Below, one piece after another: positions 24,212-34,061 of a stretch of 64,000 bases of DNA (its first letter is position 1; every line of letters begins with the position of its first letter). The notes under the pieces were generated by a model. That model was not told where the DNA came from. It made no database searches and saw only the letters and a list, made by a program, of their open reading frames with translations. Both the position numbers and the translations under genes were made by a program. The stretch lies in contig NZ_LT627734.1 in the NCBI RefSeq assembly GCF_900100865.1, positions 1,302,001-1,366,000 on the forward strand, in the 5' to 3' direction. Origin of the DNA: Candidatus Aquiluna sp. UB-MaderosW2red (lineage in GTDB: Bacteria > Actinomycetota > Actinomycetes > Actinomycetales > Microbacteriaceae).

Positions 24212-24793
24212 TTATTTATCTTCTGTAGCTGAAGCCGGTTCGGCTTTTTGCTGAGCCTTTTTAGCTTCGGCTCTGGCCTCTGCTTTGTTCTTTAGCGGCC
24301 CAATCACCATGACCATACTGCGGCCGTCGATAGATGGGTTTGACTCCACGATTCCGAACTCGGTTACTCCTTCGCTGAGTCGGCGAAGCAGTCTCACACC
24401 CATTTCTGGACGAGACTGCTCGCGACCTCGAAAGACAACCATGACCTTCACCTTGTCGCCAGCCTTGAGGAATTTTCGAACCTGTCCAACCTTGGTTTCA
24501 AAGTCGTGATCATCGATTTTTAGACCGAAGCGCACCGTCTTTAGAACTGTGTTGACCTGATTCTTGCGAGCTTCGCGAACCTTTTGCGCTGCCTCGTATT
24601 TGAACTTGCCGTAATCCATAATTTTGCAAACTGGAGGAACTGAACCGGGAGAAATCTCGACTAAGTCGAGGTCTGCTTCTCGGGCCAATCTCAGTGCTTG
24701 ATCGATGGCAACTACGCCAACCTGCTCCCCAGCTGGTCCAACTAGTCGGACCTCTGAGACGCGAATACGGTCGTTAATGCGCGGATCGCTAAT
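24212..24793 (-). CDS. infC: Translation initiation factor IF-3, AUU start
   Basis: Prevents premature subunit joining and checks start-codon pairing on the 30S subunit. The family N-terminus ([19 protein letters not shown]) is encoded from 24793, where the first codon is ATT, preceded by AGAGGAG six bases upstream. No ATG, GTG or TTG fits in frame at that point; a TTG 35 codons later would remove the N-terminal domain. A rare AUU start is the known autocontrol device of infC, since IF-3 rejects non-canonical starts. Both IF3-N and IF3-C domains are intact; length is 193. Opens the run infC-rpmI-rplT and onwards. Confidence 0.93.
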   Translation of the reverse strand: MSDPRINDRIRVSEVRLVGPAGEQVGVVAIDQALRLAREADLDLVEISPGSVPPVCKIMDYGKFKYEAAQKVREARKNQVNTVLKTVRFGLKIDDHDFETKVGQVRKFLKAGDKVKVMVVFRGREQSRPEMGVRLLRRLSEGVTEFGIVESNPSIDGRSMVMVIGPLKNKAEARAEAKKAQQKAEPASATEDK

Positions 24794-24971
24794 AACTTGC
24801 TCCTCTAGGTATTCGTTTTAGCCCGCGCGAATGCGCATAGAAACAAAAACTCTCAAACCCAGTCAATCTATTTAGCGATTGCAAGGTGGGATCGTAATCC
24901 ACTTCTTACCGAGCATTAGCCCGGAGCCTCAGGTAGCCTAGCAGAGCAATTTCCCAAATGAAAGAGGAATC
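24794..24971. promoter_or_regulatory. Divergent control region between infC and the DUF1844 gene
   Basis: A 178-bp gap that must hold the promoter for the long infC-to-tyrS run. On the minus strand TTGACT (around 24861-24866) with a TTTCTA about 17 bp later is a modest candidate. On the plus strand TAGCCT near 24934 is a possible -10 for the DUF1844 gene. No convincing hairpin attenuator was recognised. Confidence 0.4.
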
Positions 24972-25292
24972 TTGGACGAAAATCTATCTCGCGATATCGC
25001 AGAAGTTCCTGCGGTAGAGATTATCAACACCGCTTGCGTGCACCTCATGAGCGCCGCCGCGGTGCAATGCGGGCTTGCAGAAGATACTCCCGCCGATTTG
25101 GATGAAGCCAGAAAACTCATTACCGCCTTGGCCGGCCTAATTACCGCAGCAGCACCTGAGATTGGCGATCAGCACGCTAGGCCGCTAAGAGATGGCCTAC
25201 GCTCGCTACAACTTGCTTTTCGGGAAGCTTCCTTGATTCCGGATGCACCAGGCAAGGGCCCGGGCGAAAAGTTCACCGGACCGGTGAACTAG
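24972..25292 (+). CDS. DUF1844 domain protein
   Basis: A 106-residue protein of the DUF1844 family. The N-terminal half (VPAVEIINTACVHLMSAAAV) is the conserved helical core, followed by a second helix with ARKLITALAGLITAAAPEIG. The start is TTG with AAAGAGGA a few bases upstream. It lies divergently next to infC, a position shared with other actinobacteria. Its 3' end overlaps the convergent sseB gene by four bases. Function unknown. Confidence 0.85.
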   Translation: MDENLSRDIAEVPAVEIINTACVHLMSAAAVQCGLAEDTPADLDEARKLITALAGLITAAAPEIGDQHARPLRDGLRSLQLAFREASLIPDAPGKGPGEKFTGPVN

Positions 25293-26035
25293 GCGGGCAC
25301 CAATCGCACAGAAATTGAGTCAACCAGGGCCAAGAACTCTTGAGATTGCAATTGGCCGCTGAAATCGCCCAGCATATTCTGTAATGCTTCCGAATCTAGA
25401 CCAGGCTGAAGTGCAACCTGGATTATGAGCTCATTACCCTCGAGTGTTCCCTTGGGATCGCCATCCAGTAATTCAACAGCCCTAATGACCTGCTGCCCCT
25501 TGGCCACGGCCAAAATAAGCTCCAAGACTCGCGGATTCAAATGTGGTGGCAACCAAGCTAGACCTTGGGCAATCGCCGGCAGCCAGGTCTTTCGCAACGC
25601 AATTCGCGCCCCAGCCGGATCGATAACCACTCGCTCGTGCCCCTCGCTGGCAGCTGCCAAGGCGATTTTTGCGCCCGGGGTCGGAACCGGACGAGCACTG
25701 GAATTCCAAAGTGTGAGCTCATTGGTGCAAGAAAAAGCGGGGATCGCCGTTTTACCATCAGGGGTTGCCACCGCGACAATCCCGAGGTCAGCACTTTTTT
25801 CAACCAGCAGGCCGTGTGGGCCCATCTGCGTCTCACCAACCGTTGCTAGAAGTGGTATCAATAGGCGAGTTCTCGAGACCACCGCGACCAAACGAGCCTT
25901 ATCCAATGGCACTTGGCTCAAAGCGGACGCTAGTTCATCAGGAGCGCTGCCGTCATCACCAGCCCAACTGTTCGACTGAAACTCGCGTCCCTGCCAAGGA
26001 ACTCCCGCTGAGTCGTGATACTTATCAAAGGCCAC
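25289..26035 (-). CDS. SseB-family protein
   Basis: A 248-residue protein with an SseB N-terminal domain (ELASALSQVPLDKARLVAVVSRTRLLIPLLA and the ALVVATPDGKTAIPAFSC-like stretch) and a C-terminal SseB-type region ending DSISVRLVPA. It begins on the last base of the priA stop, so it is probably co-transcribed with the his genes. The family is named from enterobacterial SseB, but its role in actinobacteria is unknown. Confidence 0.85.
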   Translation of the reverse strand: MAFDKYHDSAGVPWQGREFQSNSWAGDDGSAPDELASALSQVPLDKARLVAVVSRTRLLIPLLATVGETQMGPHGLLVEKSADLGIVAVATPDGKTAIPAFSCTNELTLWNSSARPVPTPGAKIALAAASEGHERVVIDPAGARIALRKTWLPAIAQGLAWLPPHLNPRVLELILAVAKGQQVIRAVELLDGDPKGTLEGNELIIQVALQPGLDSEALQNMLGDFSGQLQSQEFLALVDSISVRLVPA

Positions 26036-26757
26036 TAGTTGGCAATTTCTAGAGCCTGGGTCAGAGTGAATCTTCCGGCATACAGTGCTTTGCCCAAGAT
26101 GGCGCCCTCTAAGCCGAGAGGAACCAGTTCCCTCAAGTCGTGGATGTCTTGCAAAGTCGAGATACCTCCAGAGGCCACGACCGGCTTATCGGTGTGCTGC
26201 ATTACCTTTTTTAGAAGCTCTATATTTGGCCCCCGAAGCGTGCCGTCTTTGGTCACATCGGTCACCACGTAGCGAGCGCAGCCGGCTTGTTCCAAGCGCT
26301 CCAAAACCTCAAATAAGTCTCCGCCTTCTTTAGTCCAACCCCTGGCTGCCAAAACACTGCCTCTGACATCCAACCCAACCGCAATCTGATCGCCATATTT
26401 TTGAATAACATCAGCGGTCCAGTCTGGATTCTCCAGCGCCGCCGTGCCCAAATTGACCCTGTACGCCCCAAGCGATAGCGCTGCCTCTAAAGACGCATCG
26501 TCACGAATGCCACCCGAAAGCTCAATCTTGGTAACCCCCGCGGCCCGCACCACCTCGGAAATCACGCTTCGATTCTCTCCCCTACCAAAGGCTGCATCAA
26601 GATCCACAAGGTGAATCCACTCTGCGCCCTGAGATATCCAATCTTGGCTGGCCGCTAACGGGTGACCGAAATCCTCTTCGCTACCAGCCTCGCCTTGGGT
26701 TAGCCGCACCGCCTTGCCATTTGCCACATCAACTGCGGGTAAAAGTTCTAGTTTCAC
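26035..26757 (-). CDS. priA: PriA: bifunctional HisA/TrpF isomerase
   Basis: (Beta-alpha)8 isomerase that converts ProFAR in histidine synthesis and, in actinobacteria, also phosphoribosylanthranilate in tryptophan synthesis. The start [17 protein letters not shown] carries the first catalytic aspartate; GGIRDD and [14 protein letters not shown] hold the phosphate loop and second aspartate; ARGWTKEGG contains the tryptophan typical of PriA rather than HisA. The start is GTG at 26757 with TAGGAG four bases upstream; a longer reading would run into hisH. Length is 240, the family norm. Dual use is inferred from family and motif. Confidence 0.93.
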   Translation of the reverse strand: MKLELLPAVDVANGKAVRLTQGEAGSEEDFGHPLAASQDWISQGAEWIHLVDLDAAFGRGENRSVISEVVRAAGVTKIELSGGIRDDASLEAALSLGAYRVNLGTAALENPDWTADVIQKYGDQIAVGLDVRGSVLAARGWTKEGGDLFEVLERLEQAGCARYVVTDVTKDGTLRGPNIELLKKVMQHTDKPVVASGGISTLQDIHDLRELVPLGLEGAILGKALYAGRFTLTQALEIAN

Positions 26758-26764
26758 GATGCTC

Positions 26765-27394
26765 CTAAAGGGTCTTGATCCAGTTTTGCAAAAGCTTGAG
26801 TCCCGCCTCACCCGATTTCTCGGGATGGAACTGAGTGGCCGAAAGTGGTCCATTTTCCACTGCAGCCAAAAAACGCTCGCCGTGGGTGGCCCAGCTCAGT
26901 GCGGCGGGCACGAAGGGGGGAATGATGTCCAATTCCCATCTTTTGGCCGCATAGCTATGGACAAAATAAAACATTTCGTTCTCAATCCCCCTAAACAGCT
27001 TGGAGCCCTCATCAACCTCAAGAGTTGCCCAACCCATGTGTGGGAGAAGCGGGGCTTCAAGACGCTCGATTACTCCCGGCCACTGCCCCAAGCCTTCCGC
27101 CGAGTCACCGTGCTCATCCCCGGAGCTAAACATCACCTGCATGCCAACGCAAATTCCCAAGACCGGCTTCCCTGCAGCCAGCCTTTTATCCACCAGGCGA
27201 TCGACCTGCTTGGCTTTCAGTTTTTGCATCACCGCCGAGAAAGCTCCAACTCCGGGAAGCACCAACCCATCCGCCTCAAGAGCAACTACTGGGTCATCAG
27301 TCAGGATAGCTTCTGCGCCCGCGGCCTGGAGCGCTTTTAGGGCAGAGTGAATGTTGCCGCTGCCGTAATCGAAAACAGCGACTTTTTTACTCAA
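26765..27394 (-). CDS. hisH: Imidazole glycerol phosphate synthase, glutaminase subunit
   Basis: Class I glutamine amidotransferase that feeds ammonia to HisF. The N-terminus [13 protein letters not shown] is typical, the nucleophile is in [10 protein letters not shown], and the His/Glu pair is in [10 protein letters not shown]. Length is 209. The start is TTG overlapping the hisB stop (TTGA). HisF is not in the window. Confidence 0.96.
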   Translation of the reverse strand: MSKKVAVFDYGSGNIHSALKALQAAGAEAILTDDPVVALEADGLVLPGVGAFSAVMQKLKAKQVDRLVDKRLAAGKPVLGICVGMQVMFSSGDEHGDSAEGLGQWPGVIERLEAPLLPHMGWATLEVDEGSKLFRGIENEMFYFVHSYAAKRWELDIIPPFVPAALSWATHGERFLAAVENGPLSATQFHPEKSGEAGLKLLQNWIKTL

Positions 27395-27990
27395 AGACTT
27401 CCCTTGGTGGAGGGCACTCCACTGACACGTGAGTCCATTTCAACCGCCTTGCGCAACGCCCTGGCCAGTGCCTTGAACTGGGCCTCGGCAATGTGATGCG
27501 GATCCCGGCCGGCTAAAAGGGTGACGTGCAGAGTAATCCCCGCGTTCAAAGCAATTGCTTCGAAAACGTGGCGCACTAGCGAACCCGTAAAGTGACCACC
27601 AATTAGGTGAAATTCAAAACCCTGCGGCTCTCCACTGTGAACCAAAAAAGGCCTCCCAGAGACATCGACCACAGCCCTGGCAAGCGCGTCATCCAGAGGC
27701 ACAGTCGCATCGCCGTAACGAGCTATCCCCGACTTGTCCCCGAGTGCCTCCCTAAGTGCTTGGCCGAAAACAATTGCCACATCTTCAACACTGTGGTGCG
27801 CATCTATCTCTACGTCGCCTGTCGCCTCCACCTTGAGGTCAATAAGGGAGTGCTTTGACAAAGCGGTCAACATGTGGTCGTAAAACGGAACTCCGGTAGA
27901 AATCTCGCTGATTCCAGTGCCGTCGAGATTCAGCTCAAGCGATATTTGGGACTCAGAAGTTGACCTAGATAGCTTTGCTGTGCGACTCAT
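27391..27990 (-). CDS. hisB: Imidazoleglycerol-phosphate dehydratase
   Basis: Mn-dependent dehydratase of histidine synthesis. Both metal-binding motifs are visible: [14 protein letters not shown] near residue 65 and [18 protein letters not shown] near 165. At 199 residues it is the monofunctional type, without the histidinol-phosphatase domain of enterobacteria. It lies 30 bases after hisC. Confidence 0.97.
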   Translation of the reverse strand: MSRTAKLSRSTSESQISLELNLDGTGISEISTGVPFYDHMLTALSKHSLIDLKVEATGDVEIDAHHSVEDVAIVFGQALREALGDKSGIARYGDATVPLDDALARAVVDVSGRPFLVHSGEPQGFEFHLIGGHFTGSLVRHVFEAIALNAGITLHVTLLAGRDPHHIAEAQFKALARALRKAVEMDSRVSGVPSTKGSL

Positions 27991-28020
27991 TCGAAACCTT
28001 TAGTTGGGATTGCTCTAAGT

Positions 28021-29091
28021 TTAGTCAAGCATGATGGCTAATTCCGCAAGCAGTTTTGTAGTTTCCGACTCGGTGCCGGCAGTGAACCGCAAAGTGTTGG
28101 GTATTCCAACGTTTCTAATCAAGACCCCGCGCTCTAGAAGCTTCTCGAACACTTCGTTTGAATCCTGGAAACCCTCAACCAAAACAAAGTTCGAATCTGA
28201 CCGAAAAGCGCGCAGTCCCATCTTGGTGACCTGCTGGATTATCCGATCGCGTTGCCCCTTGATTTGTGCGACATTTTCGAGCAAAAGCTCTGAAAAAGAA
28301 AGCGCTGCAAGAGCAGCCGCCTGAGTCAGCGAGGAAAGATGATATGGCAAGCGCACTATGCGTAATGCGTCAATTGCTGTTGCATCGGCTGCCACATAGC
28401 CCACTCTCGCCCCTGCAAAAGCAAACGCCTTGCTCATGGTGCGCGAGATCATTAACCTCGGCCTTCCTGAGAGCAGCGAAAGTGCAGACTCTTCTGCTGA
28501 GAATTCCGCGTAGGCCTCATCGACAATCAGGATTCCATCAAACGCCTGGTAGGCGGCCTCAATAACAGCCAGCGAAATAGGTGTCCCAGTTGGATTATTT
28601 GGAGAGCAGAGTAGGACAATCCCCGGATTCGAATCCCTGATCTTCTCGGCTACGTAGTCTGCACTCAGTTCAAAATCCGCTTCTCGCTCAAACTCCTCAT
28701 AAGGAGTGAGAGAGATGCGCGCAATGTTGGGATACATCGAATAGGTCGGTCCAAAGCTAATCGCGCTGGAACTTGGACCACCGAAAGCTTGAAAGGCCTG
28801 CAAAAGAATCTCGTTGGAGCCGTTTGCAGCCCATAGTTGCTCTGGCGCTAGACCAAAACCCAGATAGTCCGCTAACTTACCCCTGAGCTGCATGAATTCC
28901 CGGTCAGGGTAGCGATTCAGGCCAATCACCTCAGCGGCAAGACGCTGGATAATCTCCAAGGCGACCACCTCGGGAATTCCAAATGTATTTTCATTCACAT
29001 TCAGAGCCACTGGGACGTTTATTTGAGGTGCGCCGTAGGGCACCTGACCCTTCAGGTCAGGTCTGAGCGGGATTTGGTTGAAGTCGGTCAC
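28021..29091 (-). CDS. hisC: Histidinol-phosphate aminotransferase
   Basis: PLP-dependent class I/II aminotransferase. LLCSPNNPTGTPIS binds PLP, LIVDEAYAEF follows, and the Schiff-base lysine is in SRTMSKAFAFAGARVGY. Length is 356. The start is GTG, with only a weak ribosome-binding sequence. In many actinobacteria hisD precedes hisC; here hisD is absent from the window and hisC opens the his run. Confidence 0.95.
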   Translation of the reverse strand: MTDFNQIPLRPDLKGQVPYGAPQINVPVALNVNENTFGIPEVVALEIIQRLAAEVIGLNRYPDREFMQLRGKLADYLGFGLAPEQLWAANGSNEILLQAFQAFGGPSSSAISFGPTYSMYPNIARISLTPYEEFEREADFELSADYVAEKIRDSNPGIVLLCSPNNPTGTPISLAVIEAAYQAFDGILIVDEAYAEFSAEESALSLLSGRPRLMISRTMSKAFAFAGARVGYVAADATAIDALRIVRLPYHLSSLTQAAALAALSFSELLLENVAQIKGQRDRIIQQVTKMGLRAFRSDSNFVLVEGFQDSNEVFEKLLERGVLIRNVGIPNTLRFTAGTESETTKLLAELAIMLD

Positions 29092-29121
29092 TCTCTAAGG
29101 GTAGCTAATAAAAACTAGGGT

Positions 29122-29415
29122 CTAGGGCAAAGCGATTCTTTGACCCGGCTCGAGATTGACTGACTCTAGGGCGTTTAGAAGCACGACCTCGGAAATCCAG
29201 TCTCTGGGATCCGCTTTGGGAGCGTGCACCGCGGCGAGTCCCCACAGCGAGTCTCCGGCTGTAACGGTTAGGAATTCAAGTTCGCCCGTGGAACCCGATC
29301 CAGCCATCGAACCGGTGATGCTGGAGGCCGCGAATCCCGCAGTCAGGACCACAATTGCTAAGCCACGAAAAAGCTTGCGGGGGTTGGTAATTCGATACTT
29401 TGTGATTGCAGTCAT
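29122..29415 (-). CDS. LysM membrane protein divergent from lexA, probable SOS division inhibitor
   Basis: A 97-residue protein with an N-terminal basic stretch and one membrane segment (about residues 15-35, LFRGLAIVVLTAGFAASSI), then a short linker and a single LysM domain (FLTVTAGDSLWGLAAVH ... LNALESVNLEPGQRIALP). LysM proteins divergent from lexA are SOS-induced division suppressors in other Gram-positive bacteria (DivS, ChiZ/Rv2719c, YneA). ATG at 29415 is chosen; a TTG six codons earlier is possible. A SOS box lies right after its -10 element, so LexA control is very likely. The specific role is inferred from context and architecture. Confidence 0.8.
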   Translation of the reverse strand: MTAITKYRITNPRKLFRGLAIVVLTAGFAASSITGSMAGSGSTGELEFLTVTAGDSLWGLAAVHAPKADPRDWISEVVLLNALESVNLEPGQRIALP

Positions 29416-29448
29416 CTTCCGACTCGCTTTCAAATCGATTATTTGTTT

Positions 29449-29462
29449 CGAACACTTGTTCT
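29449..29462. promoter_or_regulatory. SOS (LexA) box for the LysM gene
   Basis: CGAACACTTGTTCT matches the Gram-positive consensus CGAAC-N4-GTTCG with one mismatch. On the minus strand it follows the -10 element by one base, so LexA would block the start site. Confidence 0.85.
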
Positions 29463-29463
29463 A

Positions 29464-29491
29464 ATTGTAGAGATAAATGTCACTAAAGCAA
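29464..29491 (-). promoter_or_regulatory. Promoter of the LysM gene
   Basis: TTGCTT (29486-29491) and TACAAT (29464-29469) are 16 bp apart on the minus strand. The SOS box lies directly downstream. Confidence 0.7.
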
Positions 29492-29551
29492 GATATATTC
29501 TCTATTTTTTCTCGGAATCATCGAAAATGTGTTTGAATCTTGGTGCACTTG

Positions 29552-29565
29552 CGAATACAGTTTCG
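29552..29565. promoter_or_regulatory. Weak second SOS box upstream of lexA
   Basis: CGAATACAGTTTCG differs from CGAAC-N4-GTTCG at two positions, 46 bp before the lexA ATG. A further two-mismatch site, CGAAAATGTGTTTG, is at 29522-29535. Either could serve LexA self-repression. Confidence 0.5.
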
Positions 29566-29611
29566 ACATAAGTAGTAAAGCGATACCCTCATACATTTTG
29601 GAAGGTCAAGC

Positions 29612-30232
29612 ATGGACACCACTAATCTCAGCGCTGTGCAGCGAAGAATCCTTGACGTGATTCGCGAATCAATGAATGATCGCAACTACGCACCATCAAT
29701 GCGCGAAATAGGCGAATCGGTAGGACTCTCATCCACTGCAAGCGTTTCGCACCAACTCAATAAGCTCGAATTACTCGGTTTCATAAGCCGGGACCCCCGT
29801 CGCCCACGCACCATTGACCTTCTGGGCGAAGAAACGGAAACCGAAATGTTCAGGGCAGACGCCGCAATGGTTCCCCTAGTTGGCCGAATCGCCGCCGGGA
29901 TACCGATCACAGCTGAGCAAAATGTCGAAGATGTTTTTGCGTTACCAAGGCAATTAGTCGGTCAGGGCGACTTGTTCTTATTGCGAGTCGTCGGAGAGTC
30001 AATGATTGATGCAGCCATCTGCGACGGCGACTGGGTAGTCGTAAGACAGCAACAAACCGCCGAAAACGGAGATATAGTGGCGGCGATGCTCGAGGAGGAA
30101 GCAACTGTAAAGACCTTCAAACAGCGAGATGGCCACACTTGGTTACTTCCTAGAAACTCAGCTTTTGAACCGATCCTTGGGGATCACGCTGTGATATTGG
30201 GCAAAGTGGTAGCGGTTCTTAGGGCCGTGTAG
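29612..30232 (+). CDS. lexA: LexA repressor
   Basis: SOS regulator, cleaved when RecA filaments form. The N-terminal winged helix ([17 protein letters not shown] ... [20 protein letters not shown]) recognises the SOS box. The cleavage site Ala-Gly is in [12 protein letters not shown] near residue 93; the catalytic serine is in [17 protein letters not shown] and the lysine in [11 protein letters not shown]. Length is 206. GGAAGG precedes the ATG. The 3' end overlaps the convergent hflX by 14 bases. Confidence 0.97.
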   Translation: MDTTNLSAVQRRILDVIRESMNDRNYAPSMREIGESVGLSSTASVSHQLNKLELLGFISRDPRRPRTIDLLGEETETEMFRADAAMVPLVGRIAAGIPITAEQNVEDVFALPRQLVGQGDLFLLRVVGESMIDAAICDGDWVVVRQQQTAENGDIVAAMLEEEATVKTFKQRDGHTWLLPRNSAFEPILGDHAVILGKVVAVLRAV

Positions 30233-31652
30233 CGAAGCCCGACAACTCATTCGCTAAATCTGGTCGCACCAACGCATGAATCTTTGTCCCTGCTTCAACG
30301 TATTCAAAATTCAACACCTTGCCACTGAGGTGGGTCCTAGAGACTAAATCGCCCCGGTCATAGGGAATCAGGCCAAAAAACTCAACATCTGGCCTCGGCA
30401 AGAACTCCGCGATGCGCTTTTCAAGTTCGTTAATTCCCAATCCTGTGCGAGTGGAAATCAACAGGCAGCCTGGAATCAAACCTCTGAGCAGCACCGCATC
30501 TGCCTCAGAGATAAGGTCTGACTTATTAAAAACCACGAGCTCCTCAATAGCCGATGCTTCGACATCTCTAATGACAGCCCTCACGGTTTTTATTTGACCC
30601 ATGGGGTTCGGGTCTGTGGCGTCCACCACGTGGATAATCAGGTCAGCTGCCGATATTTCCTCAAGTGTGGACCTGAAAGCCTCGACCAGCTGGTGCGGGA
30701 GGCTTCGAACAAAACCAACCGTGTCGGCAAGGGTGTATTCGCGGCCATCCAGTGTCTGGTGCTTGCGAATTGTTGGATCAAGAGTTGCGAAAAGAGCATT
30801 CTCGACCAACACCCCGGCTTTAGTGAGCCTGTTCAGAAGTGAGGATTTACCAGCGTTTGTATATCCTGCGATCGCCACCTGTGGCACCTTGGATTTCTCA
30901 CGAGCGGAGCGCTTCACATCACGAGCCTGCTTCATCAAGGAAATCTCTCGCCTGAGCTTGGCCATTCTGGTATTGATGCGGCGCCGATCGAGCTCAATCT
31001 TGGTCTCACCTGGCCCCCTAGAGCCAATACCAACACCTCCCGCGGCTTGACCACCGGCTTGCCTTGACATTGAGTCACCCCAACCACGCAACCGGGGCAA
31101 TAGATACTCAAGCTGGGCTAACTCGACCTGCGCCTTGCCCTCACGGCTCTTGGCATGCTGCGCAAAAATATCCAAAATAATCGCGGTGCGATCGACCACC
31201 TTGATTTTGACGACATCTTCAAGCGCGCGACGCTGGGACGGGCCCAATTCCCCATCTGCGATTACAGTGTCAGCGCCTAGCGCTGCCACTAATTCGCATA
31301 ATTCTTGCGCCTTACCCTTACCAAAGTAGGTAGCTGGGTCCGGCTTCGGCCTTCTTTGAAGGACCCCATCCAGCACCTCAGCGCCGGCGGTCTCAGCCAA
31401 GGCGGCTAACTCTCTGAGCGAGTTTTCGGCGTCGGTGATGGTTCCGCTACCCCAGACCCCGATTAAGACCACTTTCTCCAAACGAAGTTGCCGGTACTCG
31501 ACATCGGTGATGTCTTGAAGTTCGGTAGACAGCCCCGGAACTCGCCTGAGCGATTCGCGCTCTTCAAGATCTAGCTGGTCGCCATCAAATTCAGACTCGG
31601 GGGCGGCTGCTCCGCGCCGGAGAATGCGGTCAATCGTGGATTCAGATTCCAT
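30219..31652 (-). CDS. hflX: GTPase HflX
   Basis: Ribosome-associated GTPase that splits stalled ribosomes. An N-terminal HflX domain (about 60-230) with [19 protein letters not shown]-like sequence precedes the G domain: G1 [13 protein letters not shown]3 DTVGF, G4 NKSD. Length is 477. It lies 36 bases from the divergent methylase gene, so promoters are compact. Confidence 0.95.
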   Translation of the reverse strand: MESESTIDRILRRGAAAPESEFDGDQLDLEERESLRRVPGLSTELQDITDVEYRQLRLEKVVLIGVWGSGTITDAENSLRELAALAETAGAEVLDGVLQRRPKPDPATYFGKGKAQELCELVAALGADTVIADGELGPSQRRALEDVVKIKVVDRTAIILDIFAQHAKSREGKAQVELAQLEYLLPRLRGWGDSMSRQAGGQAAGGVGIGSRGPGETKIELDRRRINTRMAKLRREISLMKQARDVKRSAREKSKVPQVAIAGYTNAGKSSLLNRLTKAGVLVENALFATLDPTIRKHQTLDGREYTLADTVGFVRSLPHQLVEAFRSTLEEISAADLIIHVVDATDPNPMGQIKTVRAVIRDVEASAIEELVVFNKSDLISEADAVLLRGLIPGCLLISTRTGLGINELEKRIAEFLPRPDVEFFGLIPYDRGDLVSRTHLSGKVLNFEYVEAGTKIHALVRPDLANELSGFATRP

Positions 31653-31688
31653 TGTTCTAAAAGCCTAGGCCTGCATTAGGTTTGTGTC

Positions 31689-32297
31689 ATGGTCGCGCAG
31701 CATTATTTCAGCTCAGACCCCCAAAGCTCTAAGAGAACAAGCGATGTTGAGTTCGAAGTTGGTGGGGTTGAATTTTCGCTCACGGCAGCAAGTGGGACTT
31801 TCAGTGCAACAAAACTCGATCCCGGAACCAGAGTGCTTCTGAAAGAACACCGTCACTTCCCCAAAAGCGGCAACGTCCTGGACCTGGGTTGCGGTTGGGG
31901 TCCGATATCGATAGCAATAGCAAAGCTGAATCCAAACACGGTTGTTTACGCATTGGATGTGAATAATAGAAGCCTTGAACTCACCATGGAGAACGCCAAG
32001 CGCAGCGATGTTGAAAACATCAATCCAGTTTTGGCGCTCGATGTCCCAGACGATTTAGAATTTCAAGCTATTTGGTCAAACCCACCAATTCGCATTGGAA
32101 AACAAGCTCTCCATGAGCTTTTGCAGGCTTGGCTTCCGAGGCTCGCAATTGACGGCGTTGCAATGCTCGTGGTTCAAAAACAACTAGGGGCCGATTCATT
32201 GCAGCAGTGGATCGCCGATTCATTCGAGAATTTCAGTGTCGAGAGGGTCAATACTGCAAAGGGTTATCGGATTATTAGAGCTCTACGGACCCGGTGA
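31689..32297 (+). CDS. RsmC-like class I methyltransferase
   Basis: A 202-residue SAM-dependent methylase with the MTS domain of 16S rRNA guanine methylases (RsmC family). Motif I is [17 protein letters not shown], the acidic end of strand 2 is in VVYALDVN, and the catalytic NPP motif is [13 protein letters not shown]. It lacks the N-terminal duplicated domain of enteric RsmC, as is usual for the short actinobacterial/Firmicute form. It overlaps the convergent dapF by 23 bases. rRNA as substrate is inferred. Confidence 0.88.
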   Translation: MVAQHYFSSDPQSSKRTSDVEFEVGGVEFSLTAASGTFSATKLDPGTRVLLKEHRHFPKSGNVLDLGCGWGPISIAIAKLNPNTVVYALDVNNRSLELTMENAKRSDVENINPVLALDVPDDLEFQAIWSNPPIRIGKQALHELLQAWLPRLAIDGVAMLVVQKQLGADSLQQWIADSFENFSVERVNTAKGYRIIRALRTR

Positions 32298-33144
32298 ACA
32301 CCAACTCTGCAGCTCCGCTTATGCCAACATGCTCACCGTCTTCGGTGGCAAACATTCGAACGGCGACCTCTCCGCCCGGCACCCTTACCTTCCAGAAATT
32401 TTGACCATTACCAGCCCAGTGCCTTATGGCCAAAGCGGCGGCGGCGACACCTGTGCCACAGCTCATTGTCTCGCCCACTCCACGCTCGTGCACTCTCATG
32501 GTGAGCGAGGCGACACCCTCTTTGATAAGCGGTTCATCAAGCACTACGAACTCAACGTTGGCACCGTTTGGGGCCTCGGGGTCTAAAACTGGAGCCTTCG
32601 AAAGCTCTAGAGAGCTGAGTTCCTCTTGGTCAGCTAAAGCTACGACTATGTGGGGGTTACCAAGATTTATCGCAAGTCCCGGCCTAGCTACACCCAGACC
32701 TCCCACGCGAACAAGATATTCGGTCTCAGTGACTCCCCAACGGCCAAGATCCACCGCGAATCCAGAAGCTGTCGCCGTGACGTCTTTGATGCCGTTTCTT
32801 GTAGCTATTGGCAAAGTGCTGCCATCGGTCAGCTCAGCGAGTGAATTAGACAGTAGGTAACGGGCAAAGACCCTAATCCCATTGCCACACATTTCGGCCT
32901 TAGACCCATCAGAGTTCCGATAGTCCATGAACCACTCAGCGTTCGGCTCTTGCTCGAGCAGCCCCCTGACTTCAGCTGAATTTTCGGTCCGAACGGCAAA
33001 AATTAACCCATCCGCGCCAATGCCGAAATGTCGATCACAAAGCTTCCGAATCTCCGCCTCAGTCAGAGCCATCTGCCCCGCCAGATCCTGAATCAAAATA
33101 AAGTCGTTGCCGGTGCCGTGGCCCTTTGTGAATGTGATGGTCAT
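32275..33144 (-). CDS. dapF: Diaminopimelate epimerase
   Basis: Converts LL- to meso-diaminopimelate for lysine and peptidoglycan. The two catalytic cysteines are in [16 protein letters not shown] and [14 protein letters not shown]. Length is 289. The ATG overlaps the miaA stop (ATGA). DapA and DapB are also in this window but in separate clusters. Confidence 0.96.
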   Translation of the reverse strand: MTITFTKGHGTGNDFILIQDLAGQMALTEAEIRKLCDRHFGIGADGLIFAVRTENSAEVRGLLEQEPNAEWFMDYRNSDGSKAEMCGNGIRVFARYLLSNSLAELTDGSTLPIATRNGIKDVTATASGFAVDLGRWGVTETEYLVRVGGLGVARPGLAINLGNPHIVVALADQEELSSLELSKAPVLDPEAPNGANVEFVVLDEPLIKEGVASLTMRVHERGVGETMSCGTGVAAAALAIRHWAGNGQNFWKVRVPGGEVAVRMFATEDGEHVGISGAAELVFTGSVEL

Positions 33145-34061
33145 TGAGTCAGCCTAATTTGATTCATCGCATCTTCAATCACAGTATCTGAAGAATTCAC
33201 CCAATTAATTCTCTTATCGCGCCTAAACCAGGACATTTGCCTTCTGGCGTATCGATTGGTCAGCGATATGGTCTCAAGTTGAGCCTCTTGTTCGGTCAGC
33301 TTTCCCTCAAGTTGGGAAAAAGCTTGGAAATAACCGATTGCCATTCTGGCAGTTCTCGAAAGCTCCCAGCCCTGCTGAAGGATGCCGCTAGCTTCCCCGA
33401 CTAGCCCCTGCTCCCACATGTGTAAAACTCTTTTTTGGATACGCGCCTTGAGGATGTCTCGGTCAACAGAGATGCCAATCTGAATTGTCGGTCTCCAGTA
33501 TTCTGGCTGGGGCAGCGCAGACAAATAACTAACTCCGGTTATTTCAATAACCTCCAAGGCCCTGATAACTCTCCGGGCGTTCTGAGCCGGAATTCTGGAT
33601 GCTGCAACCGGATCTTTTTGCTCCAAAATTTTATGCAGCTCGAAAACGCCAATTTCTTCCCGAAGTTTTTCAAATCTGGACCTAATCTCAATGTCAGTCG
33701 GCGCGAACTCCAATTGATCCAGAGCGGCGGCAACGTAAAACATGCTTCCCCCAACCAAAATCGGTTGGATGCCGCTTTTTAACAGTTCGGTCAGCTTAGA
33801 ACGGGCCAGACCCTGATACTCGACCGCAGTCATCTCTTGGCTAAGACTGATTTCTCCGATTAGGTGATGCTTGACCCCGCGCTGCTTTTCCGGAGCGAGC
33901 TTCGCAGTACCGATATCAAGACCCCTGTAAAGCTGCATAGCATCTGCGTTTACAACCTCAGCTGGCTGACCGGATTCGATAAACCGGGTTGCAATATCAA
34001 TTGCCAACTCAGACTTGCCGCTCGCAGTTGGGCCTAAAACCGCGATTACATCAAAACTCAA
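33141..34061 (-). CDS. miaA: tRNA dimethylallyltransferase
   Basis: Adds a dimethylallyl group to A37 of tRNAs reading UNN codons. P-loop [29 protein letters not shown] and the [12 protein letters not shown] signature are present. Length is 306. The start is TTG, overlapping the miaB end by 11 bases. MiaB then methylthiolates the same base, so the neighbours work in sequence. Confidence 0.96.
   Translation of the reverse strand: MSFDVIAVLGPTASGKSELAIDIATRFIESGQPAEVVNADAMQLYRGLDIGTAKLAPEKQRGVKHHLIGEISLSQEMTAVEYQGLARSKLTELLKSGIQPILVGGSMFYVAAALDQLEFAPTDIEIRSRFEKLREEIGVFELHKILEQKDPVAASRIPAQNARRVIRALEVIEITGVSYLSALPQPEYWRPTIQIGISVDRDILKARIQKRVLHMWEQGLVGEASGILQQGWELSRTARMAIGYFQAFSQLEGKLTEQEAQLETISLTNRYARRQMSWFRRDKRINWVNSSDTVIEDAMNQIRLTQ

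Noticed and set aside
26035-26853. Longer priA reading with 32 extra N-terminal residues
   Set aside because: The extension lies in hisH, is unlike the family, and GTG at 26757 has a good ribosome-binding sequence.
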